From CAVTWJ01 sp964525605 (GTDB lineage: Bacteria > Oederibacteriota > Muellerivitia > Muellerivitales > Muellerivitaceae), in NCBI GenBank assembly GCA_964525605.1, contig CAZGKT010000011.1, forward strand, positions 36,374 through 100,373: a DNA stretch of 64,000 nucleotides. The letters are read 5' to 3'. The position numbers and the translations under genes are program-made. Position 1 is the stretch's first letter, and each line of letters begins with the position of its first letter. The notes beneath the pieces are model-generated. The model searched no databases. It was given only the letters and a program-made list of their open reading frames with translations, and had not been told where the DNA came from. Below, one piece after another: positions 52,908 through 62,976 of the stretch.

Positions 52908-53396
52908 TTAGTTCTCACCGCCCAGCCGACGCCGGGCTGGGGACGGGATCAAGGCCCGCCACCCTTTTTTGGGTGGGCGGGCCGTCTCAGGCACCGCCGG
53001 TACGGGTTCCCCACTTTTACCCGCGGCGGATAGGGATCGGCTATAGGTTAGGGCCTCGGCGACCGTAGGAAAATGGCGCATGAAATTTCCGAAATCCAGC
53101 ATCTCGAAGATCATGAGAATTTCCGGTTTCATACCGGCGAGTAGAAGTTCCCCCTCCATGGCCCGAAGACGGGCATGAGTATAGAGGAAAAAGCTCCAGC
53201 CCGTACTGCTGACGAAGGGGGCTTGCGAGAGGTCCATGATCACTTTTTTACCGGGGCACTTGGGAAGGTGGAGATCGAAATCTTGTTCCACCTTTTCAAG
53301 TGTGCTGATGGTCAGGGAGCCGCTGAGGCGGAAGAGAACAGCTTCCGTGGAGGTATGGGACAGGAAGGTGATTTGGGCGCGATCGGCTGGAATCAT
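52908..53396 (-). CDS. STAS-domain protein with basic C-terminal tail
   Basis: 162 residues from the ATG at 53396 (GGGGGAGC before it). STAS domain (about 5-115), likely phosphoacceptor Ser64 in FVSSTGWS, like Ser61 in the STAS protein at 13053. The ~50-residue tail is rich in Pro, Arg, Lys and Gly. The tail DNA holds an inverted repeat (52953-52983, 12-bp arms with one bulge around six T). It could be a second substrate of the kinase/phosphatase fusion. Confidence 0.8.
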   Translation of the reverse strand: MIPADRAQITFLSHTSTEAVLFRLSGSLTISTLEKVEQDFDLHLPKCPGKKVIMDLSQAPFVSSTGWSFFLYTHARLRAMEGELLLAGMKPEILMIFEMLDFGNFMRHFPTVAEALTYSRSLSAAGKSGEPVPAVPETARPPKKGWRALIPSPARRRLGGEN

Positions 53397-54203
53397 TTTG
53401 CTCCCCCTTGGGGAAAAAAACCGGGCGGCGTTCACCCGGAAAACAATGCGAAGGCCGGAAAGGGAGCCTGGTAGCGACTGGTCTTTCCCCGTCCCGCTTT
53501 TAGGAAGGGGCCCGGAAGGGCGCGGAAGCCCGCATGAGCAACAAGATCCAAAATTGTTATTTTTAAAATTTAGTTGCCAGCGACTTGTCCGCGTCCATCC
53601 CGGCCCCTTTGTGGGACGCTAATGGATTTATATTCTCGTTTAGCTCCTTTTTCCGGCTCGGGTTCCCTTTGCCAGCGGGACCCGAGTCTTGAAACCCACT
53701 TTGAAAGTCTTGGTAGGGGTAATGCATAGGTCGTACCAATTCGAAAAAAGACAAAAATGGCGGACTCATGGCATTTTTTTGAATAAAAAAAGGTTTGGGC
53801 GCGCTTTTTTGCGGCCTAAAAAAGATTTGAGACACCCCAAACGCCACAGACCTCAAAAGACATGGGATTTTGTTAGGACACAAATGTAGGACCTTCGGAA
53901 AAACCATACAAACTTGTGGAATTTATTTACATCGGCATAACAAAAGGTTGTCGGGAATCGATTGAACCATGCATCGGAGATTTGGCTTCAATGACCCCGA
54001 CGACGTATTTAATTGGTGTGAAAACCAAGAAAAAGCGCTTCGCTCAAAAGGGCATAAGTGATATTCGAAAAAAATAATGGAGGTATGGTTATAAACTAAG
54101 TCCTGCAAAGCGGGGCCATGTGGGATAAATTCATCAACGTCATCACTCGTTGTGATATCAAGGGACTGATTTTGGGACTTCACAAGAAGGTGGGTAAGAA
54201 AGC
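53397..54203. other. 807-base gap without a supported gene
   Basis: Two minus-strand frames (53563-53907 and 53923-54183) have no ribosome site and odd composition. A near-perfect inverted repeat CTCGGGTTCCC/GGGACCCGAG lies at 53656-53685. The left part, before the STAS gene, is GC-rich with small hairpins. No function seen. Confidence 0.5.
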
Positions 54204-55094
54204 GTGAAAATATTTATTACAGGCGGTAGCGGCTTTATCGGGCATTGGGTCGTCAAAGAACTGTTGGCGGAAGGCCATTCGTTGCGTCTTTTGATTCGAA
54301 ACACGAGCAAAATCCCCTCACTGAAAACCTTGGCCGGCGTTGAGATTGTGGAAGGAACGCTTTACGACCAGCCCATCCTTGAAAAATCCCTTCAAGGATG
54401 TGACGCCTGCGTGCATATCGCCTTAGGGTGGGGGGAGACGCCGACCATCATGCTTCAAAAGGACACGGCCGTCACGGCATTCTTGGTGGAGACCGCGGAA
54501 TCGGCGGGCGTGAAACAGTTTCTCTATACCTCCTCGACCGCGGCGGTGGGAGAATTTCGCCCCCTCATGAATGAAAGCATCGATTTGAGGCCCGTGGATC
54601 TGTACGGGGCTACCAAGTCGGCTTCGGAGGCCTATCTTCTTGGCTTCGCGGCCAAGGCCAAAATCCGTTGCAACGTCATCAGGCCGGGGTATACCTTTGG
54701 GAATCCCGCATACCCCGACGGGGTCACCCAGCCGGACAAACGCTTCAACCAGATCGTCACGGCGGCGAAAAAGAACGAACCCATCAAGGTTACAAAGCAC
54801 GATGGAACACAGTTCGTTTGGGTGGGGGATCTGGCAAAGCTTTACTCCGCTCTTTTGAAGAGCGGCCTGAACCGTAGGATTTTCTTCGGCCTTTCCACCG
54901 AATTTGTGACTTGGGAAAAGGTCGCACACAAGACCCTGGAGATCACCGGATCAAAAAGCCAGGTCGTGCTTGAGGACAAGGGATGGGATGCCAATCCCAT
55001 GCTGTTTGACATGAGTATGATCAAGAAAGAATTCGGCCTTGCATTTGTGGCTTCGCCCGAAATCGCGAAGCATGTGGAATATTTGGCGAAATAA
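54204..55094 (+). CDS. NAD-dependent epimerase/dehydratase (extended SDR)
   Basis: 296 residues, GTG start. NAD motif ITGGSGFIGHWV at the N-terminus; the active-site pair is in DLYGATK (YxxxK). Related to dihydroflavonol-reductase-like/nucleotide-sugar epimerase types; substrate unknown. 42 bases before the next gene, so probably one operon with the second SDR. Confidence 0.88.
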   Translation: MKIFITGGSGFIGHWVVKELLAEGHSLRLLIRNTSKIPSLKTLAGVEIVEGTLYDQPILEKSLQGCDACVHIALGWGETPTIMLQKDTAVTAFLVETAESAGVKQFLYTSSTAAVGEFRPLMNESIDLRPVDLYGATKSASEAYLLGFAAKAKIRCNVIRPGYTFGNPAYPDGVTQPDKRFNQIVTAAKKNEPIKVTKHDGTQFVWVGDLAKLYSALLKSGLNRRIFFGLSTEFVTWEKVAHKTLEITGSKSQVVLEDKGWDANPMLFDMSMIKKEFGLAFVASPEIAKHVEYLAK

Positions 55095-55136
55095 GCCGTT
55101 GCTTTAATAATCAAACCACACAAAAAGGTAAGTTCG

Positions 55137-56153
55137 ATGCCTCCATTACAAAAACCGATCGGGTCCGGGTTCGGCGCCGCTTCCACGGCGCGAGAAGTGA
55201 TCCGTGGTATCGACCTTTCAGGCAAGGTCGCCATTGTCACCGGGGGTTATTCCGGTCTTGGGCTTGAGACCGCACGAGTGTTGCGTCAGGCGGGAGCCAG
55301 GGTCATCGTTCCGGCGCGAAATTTGACCAAGGCCGCGACCGCACTGAAGGGAATCACGGGGGTTGAGATTGAACCGATGGAACTCATGGACCCGGCATCC
55401 ATCAGTGCATTTACCGAGAAATTTCTGGCCTCGGGACAGCCTTTGCACATTCTGGTCAACAGCGCTGGAATCATGGCCTGTCCGCTGGAACGTGACGCGC
55501 GAGGGTATGAATCGCAATTTTCAACTAACCATTTGGGGCACTTCCAGTTAGTTACCCAGCTCATGCCCGCCCTGCGTCGGGTATACGGCGCCCGAGTTGT
55601 CTCGGTTTCTTCCTGGGGCCACCGCCATTCGCCCGTTGTGTTCGATGATCCTAACTATGAACGCCGGGAATATACCCCCTGGTTGGGTTATGGCCAATCC
55701 AAGACGGCCAACATTTTATTCGCTTTGGCGCTGGACGAGCGGGGGAAGGCTGAGGGCATACGAGCCTTTTCCCTCCATCCGGGAGGAATCGTCGCTACAG
55801 GCCTCGGAAAATATATTACGGTCGAGCAACTACGGGCCGGTGGGGCCATCGATGAACAGGGGAAGCCGGTCATCGACCCTGCCCGGGGTTTCAAGACGGT
55901 GGAACAGGGGGCGGCAACCATCGTTTGGTGCGCCACGACCCCACAGCTCAATGGGGTGGGCGGCGTCTACTGCGCGGATTGCGACATCGCCCCCTTGTTT
56001 ACCCCCGAGGGTGAGGCGGAAGGGAACAAGGCGGGAGCTAAAAAGTTCGCCTCCCGTCCCATGGGCGTGATGCCCTACGCGGTGGATCCTCAAGCGGCGG
56101 AGCGTCTTTGGACTTTGAGCGAACGGCTGGTTTTCAGCGGGAAAAAAGCATGA
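55137..56153 (+). CDS. Short-chain dehydrogenase/reductase (retinol-dehydrogenase-like)
   Basis: 338 residues. NAD(P) motif IVTGGYSGLGLET, NSAGIM, catalytic Ser in VSVSSWGHR and the YGQSK pair. The length and the C-terminal extension fit light-dependent protochlorophyllide-reductase-like/WWOX-type SDRs. Acts on an unknown alcohol or ketone. Confidence 0.88.
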   Translation: MPPLQKPIGSGFGAASTAREVIRGIDLSGKVAIVTGGYSGLGLETARVLRQAGARVIVPARNLTKAATALKGITGVEIEPMELMDPASISAFTEKFLASGQPLHILVNSAGIMACPLERDARGYESQFSTNHLGHFQLVTQLMPALRRVYGARVVSVSSWGHRHSPVVFDDPNYERREYTPWLGYGQSKTANILFALALDERGKAEGIRAFSLHPGGIVATGLGKYITVEQLRAGGAIDEQGKPVIDPARGFKTVEQGAATIVWCATTPQLNGVGGVYCADCDIAPLFTPEGEAEGNKAGAKKFASRPMGVMPYAVDPQAAERLWTLSERLVFSGKKA

Positions 56154-56331
56154 CAATGTGTATGGTTTTCCTTCCCTTCAATGAATAATAAATGTCCTGG
56201 GACTATTCGTATTCCTGGGGAATGTGTGTATAAAGAAAAAGCCACATGACCAATGCCGACAGGGTGGTTTCGCCAGTACGACCTTTGACTTTTCACCTCA
56301 TTCTTGAAGTTAGATGATTAAGGAGACTCCC

Positions 56332-56946
56332 ATGCCGACCATTACGAAAACCAGCACCATGCAGGAAGTTTTAGAAAATTATCCCAGCGCCCAACGCGCT
56401 CTTTTTCAAAAATATCACATCGGCGGATGCCACAGCTGTGGTTACGAGCCAACCGATATCCTGGAGGAAGTGGCGCGAAAGCACAGCATCACCGATATGG
56501 ACGAGGTGCTTCGATTCATCGAAGAGGCTGAGGAAATTGACCAACGCATCCAGATGAGCCCCCAGAAAGTTTCGGAGGCGATGAAAAACGGCCAAACGAT
56601 CCGCTTGATTGATGTGCGTACCCCTCAGGAATGGGAGACGGCCCACATTGAAGGCGCGGTCTTGATGACCGAAGATTTAGCTCGGGAAATTCACACGGGG
56701 CCCAAGGACGCTCCCCTCGTGTTTTATTGCCACACGGGAAAGAGAAGCATGGACGCCGCCTCGTATTTTGCCGGTCATGGTTTTTCAACGGTGAAGTCGA
56801 TGACCGGAGGTATTGACGCCTGGTCCCAGACGGTGGATTCCTCTGTGCCGCGTTACGAGATCGCCCGAGAACTTTCCAGCGGCAGGGCGAAGATCCAACC
56901 GCTTCGTTCCGTGGTTTCACAGGCCGAAGGGTGTATGAATTCGTAA
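56332..56946 (+). CDS. Rhodanese-like sulfurtransferase with N-terminal DUF1858-type domain
   Basis: 204 residues from the ATG at 56332 (AAGGAGACTCCC before it). Residues 1-65 form a DUF1858-like helical domain with a CHSC pair (33-36), as in proteins tied to hybrid-cluster or disulfide redox. Residues ~80-180 are rhodanese with the active Cys133 in CHTGKRS. Moves sulfane sulfur or reduces disulfides in the cytoplasm. Followed by a terminator. Confidence 0.88.
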   Translation: MPTITKTSTMQEVLENYPSAQRALFQKYHIGGCHSCGYEPTDILEEVARKHSITDMDEVLRFIEEAEEIDQRIQMSPQKVSEAMKNGQTIRLIDVRTPQEWETAHIEGAVLMTEDLAREIHTGPKDAPLVFYCHTGKRSMDAASYFAGHGFSTVKSMTGGIDAWSQTVDSSVPRYEIARELSSGRAKIQPLRSVVSQAEGCMNS

Positions 56947-56980
56947 AACCAGGGGGCCCTTACGGGCTCTGGTTCTCACC

Positions 56981-57017
56981 AAAGCTTCCGGCTGGATTCC
57001 TAACGGAAGCTTTTTTA
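56981..57017. terminator. Bidirectional terminator
   Basis: AAAGCTTCCG (56981-56990) pairs with CGGAAGCTTT (57004-57013), followed by T; A and T flanks let it work both ways, between the rhodanese gene and the convergent globin gene. Confidence 0.9.
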
Positions 57018-57024
57018 TTGGCGA

Positions 57025-57456
57025 TTAAGACTTTTTGTTGACCATCCATGCGGAAAAACCTCTTAAGAACTCTTTAAACCCCGCCATGTGTTGAAGTGGA
57101 AATTGGTATTTCTGATCCGCTCCCTCCAGCGTTTTCTCAAAACACCAAAGCCAAACCTGTCGGGCTTGTTCGTCGATTTCGAATGGCATGTGTCGGGCCC
57201 TCATGCGGGGCGGACCATGGTCGATAACATAAAGCGGGGGGCCGCCCAACACTTGAACAAAAAACTTGGCCGATTTTCGGGAAGCTTCTTCCAGATCAGG
57301 GGGGAAGAGAGGACGGATGGATGATTGGCCCAACTCCTGGTAGAAATCGGAAAGCATCTTGAAGATATTTTCTTCGCCCATCAACGGATAGATCTCAGGA
57401 CTGGGCCCCGGCCCTTGCGGTGGCCCTTCGGGCGGAACATAGATATCACGGTTCAT
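57025..57456 (-). CDS. Truncated hemoglobin-like protein
   Basis: 143 residues. The pattern GGPPLYVIDHGPPRMRARHMPFEID with proximal His89 and a Trp-rich helix (ARQVWLWCFEKTLEG) fits bacterial truncated globins (group II/III). Binds O2 or NO; a role in NO or oxygen handling is likely. A Pro-rich N-terminal stretch of ~20 residues precedes the fold. A GAGG lies before the ATG. It is downstream of the radical SAM gene (34 bases) and probably co-transcribed. Confidence 0.88.
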   Translation of the reverse strand: MNRDIYVPPEGPPQGPGPSPEIYPLMGEENIFKMLSDFYQELGQSSIRPLFPPDLEEASRKSAKFFVQVLGGPPLYVIDHGPPRMRARHMPFEIDEQARQVWLWCFEKTLEGADQKYQFPLQHMAGFKEFLRGFSAWMVNKKS

Positions 57457-57490
57457 GAGGACCTCGACAATTAATCGACTACAGAGGAAC

Positions 57491-58477
57491 TTAAATTTGA
57501 AAAGAACGAGCTAATTTTCTAGATAACCGATAAAAGCGCGACAATATTTTGGTTTTGAGGAGCCCGGGTGACAGGAATTGGTTGTTGGTGTACCGGGTAG
57601 GGCACATACGGCACATCGCTGGAGCGTTTTCCGCTGCTCCCAGGGTTGAGACGAACTTGCGATATTCCTGGGAAGCGAGAATCTCAGTGAAGGTCTGACC
57701 CTTCAGGGTGGTAATGGGATGTTGTTCACCACTGTCATGAGTGCACTGAAAAAGGACTCCTTCGGTGTTGATGGCGAACTCTCGGTAAGCCTTTGGGCAT
57801 TCATTTACCGCTCGTCCCCTGGGGAGGATATAGTCTTCGGTTAATTGGTCGAACCGTGAAAGTTTGGTGCCCGGGTCAAATGCCAACAGGTCTTTGCTCC
57901 AGTTGGACCCGCCTGCGGGGAAGAGGTTGCCGACGGTTTTGGTCAACGAGCTGTCAAAACCCCACTTCTTGGCATACTCTGCCACTTGTCCGACCTGGTG
58001 CAGATTTTGTTTCATGGCAATCAGTTGAAGAATACAGTGGGTACGGGGACTGTTGGCCTTGAATTGGCGGAAACCTTCCAGGATATTTTCCAAAACCGCT
58101 CCTCGGCGGTATTGCGAAAGGGTTTCCTGGTCCAATCCATCCAAACTGACGATGAGGTTGGAAAGCTTGGAGTTCCTGAAATTGTTTGCCCTCATCTGGA
58201 GCAGTACGCCGTTGGTGGAGATAACCGTACGAAAACCCAGACCTTCCAATTTATCGACAAACACATGAATTTCGGGGTGCATCAGGGGCTCGCCGTAATT
58301 CCATAAAAGAACTTCAGGTTTCTTGCGGATATCCTCCATGGATTTCAAAAACAGATTAAAGGTATCCATCGTCATCAACTTCACGGGTTTATTGTTGGAG
58401 GTTGCCGCAGGGCAGAGGGGGCAATCCAGGTTACAGCCCCCGACAACTTCAAGATTGACGGCTTTTAATGGAAGCAT
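57491..58477 (-). CDS. Radical SAM protein with C-terminal SPASM-like domain
   Basis: 328 residues. The radical SAM cluster motif is CNLDCPLC (C15, C19, C22), followed by WNYGEPLMHPEI. The C-terminal part has CPKAY, a CTHDSG and CRMCP cysteine set typical of SPASM auxiliary clusters. Enzymes of this class modify peptides or proteins or build cofactors; no precursor peptide is recognised nearby. GGAG lies 11 bases before the ATG. Confidence 0.9.
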   Translation of the reverse strand: MLPLKAVNLEVVGGCNLDCPLCPAATSNNKPVKLMTMDTFNLFLKSMEDIRKKPEVLLWNYGEPLMHPEIHVFVDKLEGLGFRTVISTNGVLLQMRANNFRNSKLSNLIVSLDGLDQETLSQYRRGAVLENILEGFRQFKANSPRTHCILQLIAMKQNLHQVGQVAEYAKKWGFDSSLTKTVGNLFPAGGSNWSKDLLAFDPGTKLSRFDQLTEDYILPRGRAVNECPKAYREFAINTEGVLFQCTHDSGEQHPITTLKGQTFTEILASQEYRKFVSTLGAAENAPAMCRMCPTRYTNNQFLSPGLLKTKILSRFYRLSRKLARSFQI

Positions 58478-58668
58478 GATTCAGGCATCTCCAGTCAATT
58501 CGGGTAAACGTTGGGAAATTATAACTGGAACCATTTTGGAAATACGATAGATGTAAATGTGCTTCAAAATGATGAATTGTCGTAAAATTGGCGGGAAAGT
58601 GTCGTTGTTGGAGGAAACTCCCCGGGTGAAAATCAGATGCTTATCAATCCAAACCCCAGGAGCGAATC

Positions 58669-59112
58669 ATGGAAATGAAGATAAACACTCGGCTGTTGAA
58701 AAAGTTGCGAGAAGAAAAATCCTGGTCCCAGGAACACTTGGCGGAGGTGTCCAATTTGAGTCTGCGGACTGTCCAGCGCGTGGAAGCGGATGGAAATGCT
58801 TCCCCTGAAACTAAAATGGCTTTAGCTTCGGTTTTGGGAGTGGATGCGGCCCATTTGGGTGCGGAGCCAATCCCAGGGTTGCTTCAGGAACCGATGGAAC
58901 CCCAAGCCGAGGGTAAAGGTTTCTTGGTGCACCTATTCATTTACGTGACGGTGAACACCGCATTGGTTCTGTTGGATATTCATAACAGTGGTTTGGTGAC
59001 GTGGGCCAGATGGCCGATGCTGGGTTGGGGAGTAGGTTTGGTGAGCCACTGGCTTCGGGTTCGAAAAACATGGCTCAGGATGGGTGATGGCAACGGTAAG
59101 ATTAAGAGTTAA
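58669..59112 (+). CDS. XRE-type HTH regulator fused to a 2TM domain
   Basis: 147 residues. HTH at 5-60 (WSQEHLAEVSNLSLRTVQRVE) followed by a two-helix membrane domain of the 2TM type (about 85-130, LVHLFIYVTVNTALVLL). Such proteins are membrane-linked transcription regulators. CAGGAGCGAATC precedes the ATG. Divergent from the radical SAM gene by ~190 bases and convergent with the oxidase gene. Confidence 0.85.
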   Translation: MEMKINTRLLKKLREEKSWSQEHLAEVSNLSLRTVQRVEADGNASPETKMALASVLGVDAAHLGAEPIPGLLQEPMEPQAEGKGFLVHLFIYVTVNTALVLLDIHNSGLVTWARWPMLGWGVGLVSHWLRVRKTWLRMGDGNGKIKS

Positions 59113-59198
59113 CAGCTTCCCAACCGCTTATTGTGGTCGGGACAACCAAGTCTTGCTGTTCGCCTAGTGGGCTCACTGCAGGTGTCTGCGGTCCCCGG

Positions 59199-62100
59199 TT
59201 AAAAATTTATAGCTTCAGCGGAAGTAAGCATCACCTTCAACTCTTTTTCCCATTCCTTGCCCCCGGCGCGGTTGGCCAGTTCCACGGCCATGTGACGGGG
59301 CTTCAATCCCAGGGCGGCGTTTCGGCCCAAACCTTGTAGACAACTGGGGCAGTTGGTCAGCATAACCTCGTCATTTTCCCGCCCCTTCAAGGCTTCCTTC
59401 ACGGCTTTGGTCTTTTTATCCAGCATGTTGTAGGCGATATCCGGGCGGCTCATGGCCAGGGTGCCCGCTTCGGAACAACAGTGATCCACGGGGGTCAGTT
59501 TTACTCCGGCGGTTTTCTTGAAGAAATCTTTGGCGGTTCCCCCGAAAGAGTCGTGGCAGGGTTTGTGGTAGAGGTAGTCCCCGCCCGGCTCCAGTTTGAG
59601 GCCGTTGGACAGGGCAAAGCGGCTCACATCTTCGAGGGGGGCCTTGAAGATTTCCTCCGTGCCCATGGTATGCAAAGCCTCTTTGCAGGTTCCGCACGAA
59701 ACCACGCAGGCATCGAAAGTCAGGTGGCGGAGCATTTCCCGAATCTGACTGAAAATGATCGTGTCGCCCAAGACCCTGCGGTCGTTTTCGGCCACCTGAG
59801 CGTTGACGTTGATGGGAAACCCACAGCAGAGGAATGGCGGGGGCAGGATCACCCTAATACCAGCCTTGAGCATTAGATACAAAGAGGCTTTGCCGACATC
59901 CGAAAAAAGCCTTTCCGATCCGCAGCCGGGAAAATAAAAGACCGTCTTCGTGTTTTCGCCCGTCTTGGGTTCGATCACCAGGGCCTGGTGAAGTTCGAGG
60001 TCGGGCAATATGGAATGCAGGGTGCCCTTTCCCGGGGCAGGCATGGGGTTTCTCATCATGCAGAAGGGCCATAGGGCTTTCCATCCCTTTAGATTTGGAA
60101 TCAATCCCACGACTTTCGCCCCCAAGCGCTGGAAAAAGAGGCCCCAGACCAGAACTGCCTGGCGGAAAAGGGCGTTGTAAAGCTTGCTTCGGCTCTTGAG
60201 GTAGCCGAGCGATAGTTGGGTGGCCAGGGCCGTGTGTTTGTATTTTCGGGCGGCCAGTATACGGCGTTCCAAAATGGAAATTTCACCCGTGTCGATATCC
60301 ACGGGACAGGGCTTGAGACACTTATGGCAGATGGTGCAATGGTCGGCGATCTCTTCTAACTCTTTCAGAAACTCAAAGCGGGTCGAGCGGGCGCGTTGAG
60401 CGTCATAGAGCAGGGCCTCGATGACGGCCCCGATGGCTAGATTCTTATTTCGGGGATGGTAGAACATGTTTTGACCGGGATGGAAAACACAGCAATCGGG
60501 TTTGCATTTGCCGCAGCGTACGCACTTGGAAATTTTGTCCGCCAACTCAAAAAGGGAATCATTCTGGAGGATTCGGGCTTCCAGTTCCAAAAGATTGAAG
60601 GAGGGAGTGAAGACTCGGTCAGGGACCGAGAGGTCCGAGAGCTTTCCGGGGTTCATAAGGTCCTTGGGGTCTACCTCGGCGCGATAGGCAGTCAGGTCGG
60701 CCAGTAGGTTTTTATCCAGGTGTTTCAGTTTGGTGATGCCGATTCCGTGCTCGCCCGAAACCACTCCGCCCAGTTCCACCACGTGGCGCATGACCGTATC
60801 GGCTGTATCAAAGGCCCTTTTCAACATTTCCCGGTCGTTGGAGAAAACAGGGATATTTACGTGGACGTTGCCGTCACCGGCATGCATGTGGGTGGCGATG
60901 ACGATCAGGCGTGAACGGGTTTCTTTATTTAATTTTTCCACGGTTTCGCAAGCCTGGGCATAACCGCTGAATAGATCTAGCAGGGAATCTTTAAGTTCCA
61001 GGGCTGTCTGGCCTTCCCTGGCCGATTTGGTATCGGTGGTCTGAATCTTCGAGAGGGACTTTTGACAGAGTTCCCGGGCCGCGGGTCCCTTGGCGGCCAG
61101 CCGCTCGGCGTCCTCGGCATCGCCGATCTCATCCAGCCATTCGCGGATTTCTTCCACGAAGCGGGTCTGGTTATGGCGGCCTTCCGATACGTTGTAGGCG
61201 TCAATGTAGCGAGCGAAACCCGCCAGGGCTTCCAGGGGAAGCACGATATCCTCATTAAGCTTGAAGGCGTTGGTATGCCGGCTGATGGCGCCCAGGCGCT
61301 TACGGTCAGCCCAGAATTTCACCCCCTCCTGGTCGTCGCGGGCCAGGAAGATTTCGGTGTTGGGATAGCGGTCCACCAGGGCCTGGAGCCGATCCAAGCC
61401 TTTTTTCAGGTCTCCTAGTTCATGGGCCACCAGGTCAATGAGCAATACCGCTTTGGGGATACCTCCTCGGGTGGCCTTGACCTTGTAACCAATGGCCCGT
61501 ACGTATTCCTCGTCAAAATGCTCAAGGGCCAAGAGCGTTTCCTTGCCCTTGTTCTCAAACTCACGCGATAAATCCAAAATGACCTTGCCGGCCTCGTCCA
61601 TATTCTCACCGAAGAATTCCAAGCAGGTTGTGCGCATATATTCATAGGCCGGGTAAAGAACGAAAACAGCCGAGGTGATGACCCCGTCGGTACCTTCTTT
61701 TTGAAGACCCGGCAGGCCCTTAAGAGCCTTGTTGGTGATGTCTTTCCAGACGCCCTTCTTGCGGATTTCCTCGCCAGTCAGCTCCACCGTGCGCAAAAGA
61801 TCGTTGGTTTCTCCGTCGCGCACCAAAAAGGCCACCTTGTCCGAGTGGAGAATCTTGCGGAGGGGGTGGTGCTTCCGTTTGACCCGGACGGTTTTGCCTC
61901 CGGGCAGGGCCATGCGGAAGGAAAGCACGTTGTCGATAGCCGTGCCCCACAGCACGGCGGTTTTGCCCCCGGCGTTTTCGGCCAGGTTGCCCCCGATGGT
62001 CGAGGCCCAGGCGCTGGTGGGGTCGGTGGCGAAAACCCAGCCGATCTTGGATGCCGCGTGCATGGCATCCTCGGTGACCACCCCCGCCTCGACCTCGATG

Positions 62101-62822
62101 ATCTTGGCGGAACGGGTTTCCCCGCCCTCCATCAGAAATTCCTTATCCTGAATACCCCGGACACGGTTGAGCTTTTCTAAGTTAATCATGACGCAGTTGT
62201 CGGTTACCGGCACCGCTCCGCCGGTCAAACCCGTACCGGCGCCACGGGGGATAGCCTTGAGGCCCAGCTTGTCGATGGCGATGAGAAGTGGAGAAACCTG
62301 GCTTTCCTCGGAGGGGAAGACCACCACTACCGGCATGAAGAGACGCCAGTCCGTTCCGTCGGTGACATGGCTGACCAGGCTGAAAGGATCGAAGAGGACG
62401 TTTTCTTCGCCCACGACGGCCCCCAGCCCACGGCGTATCCGGAATCGGCGTTCCTTGGAGACGGTTAATTCGGTGGCGAGGCGATCAAGGTAATCCTGGC
62501 ATTTTTCCAGGACCCAGATGACGTCCGAATCTCCTCCAGTGCTTTTGTTGAGCACATCCAGGTCGGCCTGGTAGGCGCTCATATATTCATGGCGCGAGGA
62601 GGTTGAATCGACCATTTCTTGATAGAGAAAGGGATTACGGCGGAGGATGAACATATCGCCGATGAATCGCATGAGAAGGCGGGAGGAACGGCCTGTCACT
62701 CGGCGCGCCCTGAGGTTTTCGAGCTTTTCCCAAACCCCTTCGCCGAAGAGGTTGCGGACGACCTGCTCGTCCTCGGCCGAGGTGTAGTTGTATGGTATTT
62801 CCCGCCGAATTTGGGTTTTCAT
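59199..62822 (-). CDS. FAD-linked oxidase / Fe-S / CCG-domain fusion (D-lactate or glycolate dehydrogenase-like)
   Basis: 1207 residues from the ATG at 62822 (GAGGGGGAC before it; an upstream start 21 residues longer is less likely). N-terminal DUF3683-like part, FAD-binding domain with PRGAGTGLTGGAVPV, FAD-linked C-terminal domain ending in GGVVSGEHGIG, then two [4Fe-4S] sets (CVRCGKCKPDC and CTICHKCLKPC) and two CCG domains (FPGCGSERLF, LCCGFP; KPCHDS, HCCSEAG). Oxidises a 2-hydroxy acid and passes electrons to a quinone or Fe-S carrier. The exact substrate is not certain. Confidence 0.92.
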   Translation of the reverse strand: MKTQIRREIPYNYTSAEDEQVVRNLFGEGVWEKLENLRARRVTGRSSRLLMRFIGDMFILRRNPFLYQEMVDSTSSRHEYMSAYQADLDVLNKSTGGDSDVIWVLEKCQDYLDRLATELTVSKERRFRIRRGLGAVVGEENVLFDPFSLVSHVTDGTDWRLFMPVVVVFPSEESQVSPLLIAIDKLGLKAIPRGAGTGLTGGAVPVTDNCVMINLEKLNRVRGIQDKEFLMEGGETRSAKIIEVEAGVVTEDAMHAASKIGWVFATDPTSAWASTIGGNLAENAGGKTAVLWGTAIDNVLSFRMALPGGKTVRVKRKHHPLRKILHSDKVAFLVRDGETNDLLRTVELTGEEIRKKGVWKDITNKALKGLPGLQKEGTDGVITSAVFVLYPAYEYMRTTCLEFFGENMDEAGKVILDLSREFENKGKETLLALEHFDEEYVRAIGYKVKATRGGIPKAVLLIDLVAHELGDLKKGLDRLQALVDRYPNTEIFLARDDQEGVKFWADRKRLGAISRHTNAFKLNEDIVLPLEALAGFARYIDAYNVSEGRHNQTRFVEEIREWLDEIGDAEDAERLAAKGPAARELCQKSLSKIQTTDTKSAREGQTALELKDSLLDLFSGYAQACETVEKLNKETRSRLIVIATHMHAGDGNVHVNIPVFSNDREMLKRAFDTADTVMRHVVELGGVVSGEHGIGITKLKHLDKNLLADLTAYRAEVDPKDLMNPGKLSDLSVPDRVFTPSFNLLELEARILQNDSLFELADKISKCVRCGKCKPDCCVFHPGQNMFYHPRNKNLAIGAVIEALLYDAQRARSTRFEFLKELEEIADHCTICHKCLKPCPVDIDTGEISILERRILAARKYKHTALATQLSLGYLKSRSKLYNALFRQAVLVWGLFFQRLGAKVVGLIPNLKGWKALWPFCMMRNPMPAPGKGTLHSILPDLELHQALVIEPKTGENTKTVFYFPGCGSERLFSDVGKASLYLMLKAGIRVILPPPFLCCGFPINVNAQVAENDRRVLGDTIIFSQIREMLRHLTFDACVVSCGTCKEALHTMGTEEIFKAPLEDVSRFALSNGLKLEPGGDYLYHKPCHDSFGGTAKDFFKKTAGVKLTPVDHCCSEAGTLAMSRPDIAYNMLDKKTKAVKEALKGRENDEVMLTNCPSCLQGLGRNAALGLKPRHMAVELANRAGGKEWEKELKVMLTSAEAINF

Positions 62823-62976
62823 GCGAGTGTCCCCCTCGAAGATGGGCCTATCTTCAGGGGGGGAGAGGGCTTTGCCATATGACACGAGTCATGTTAATTG
62901 GAAGGAAGGGAACAAAGAAAAAGTTAGAATGGGCATTGAACAGGTATGTTTCACTTTTCCATAAGGCGGTAAGAAC

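Noticed and set aside
53563..54183. Two minus-strand frames in the large gap.
   Set aside because: No ribosome sites, no recognisable domain, composition unlike neighbouring genes.
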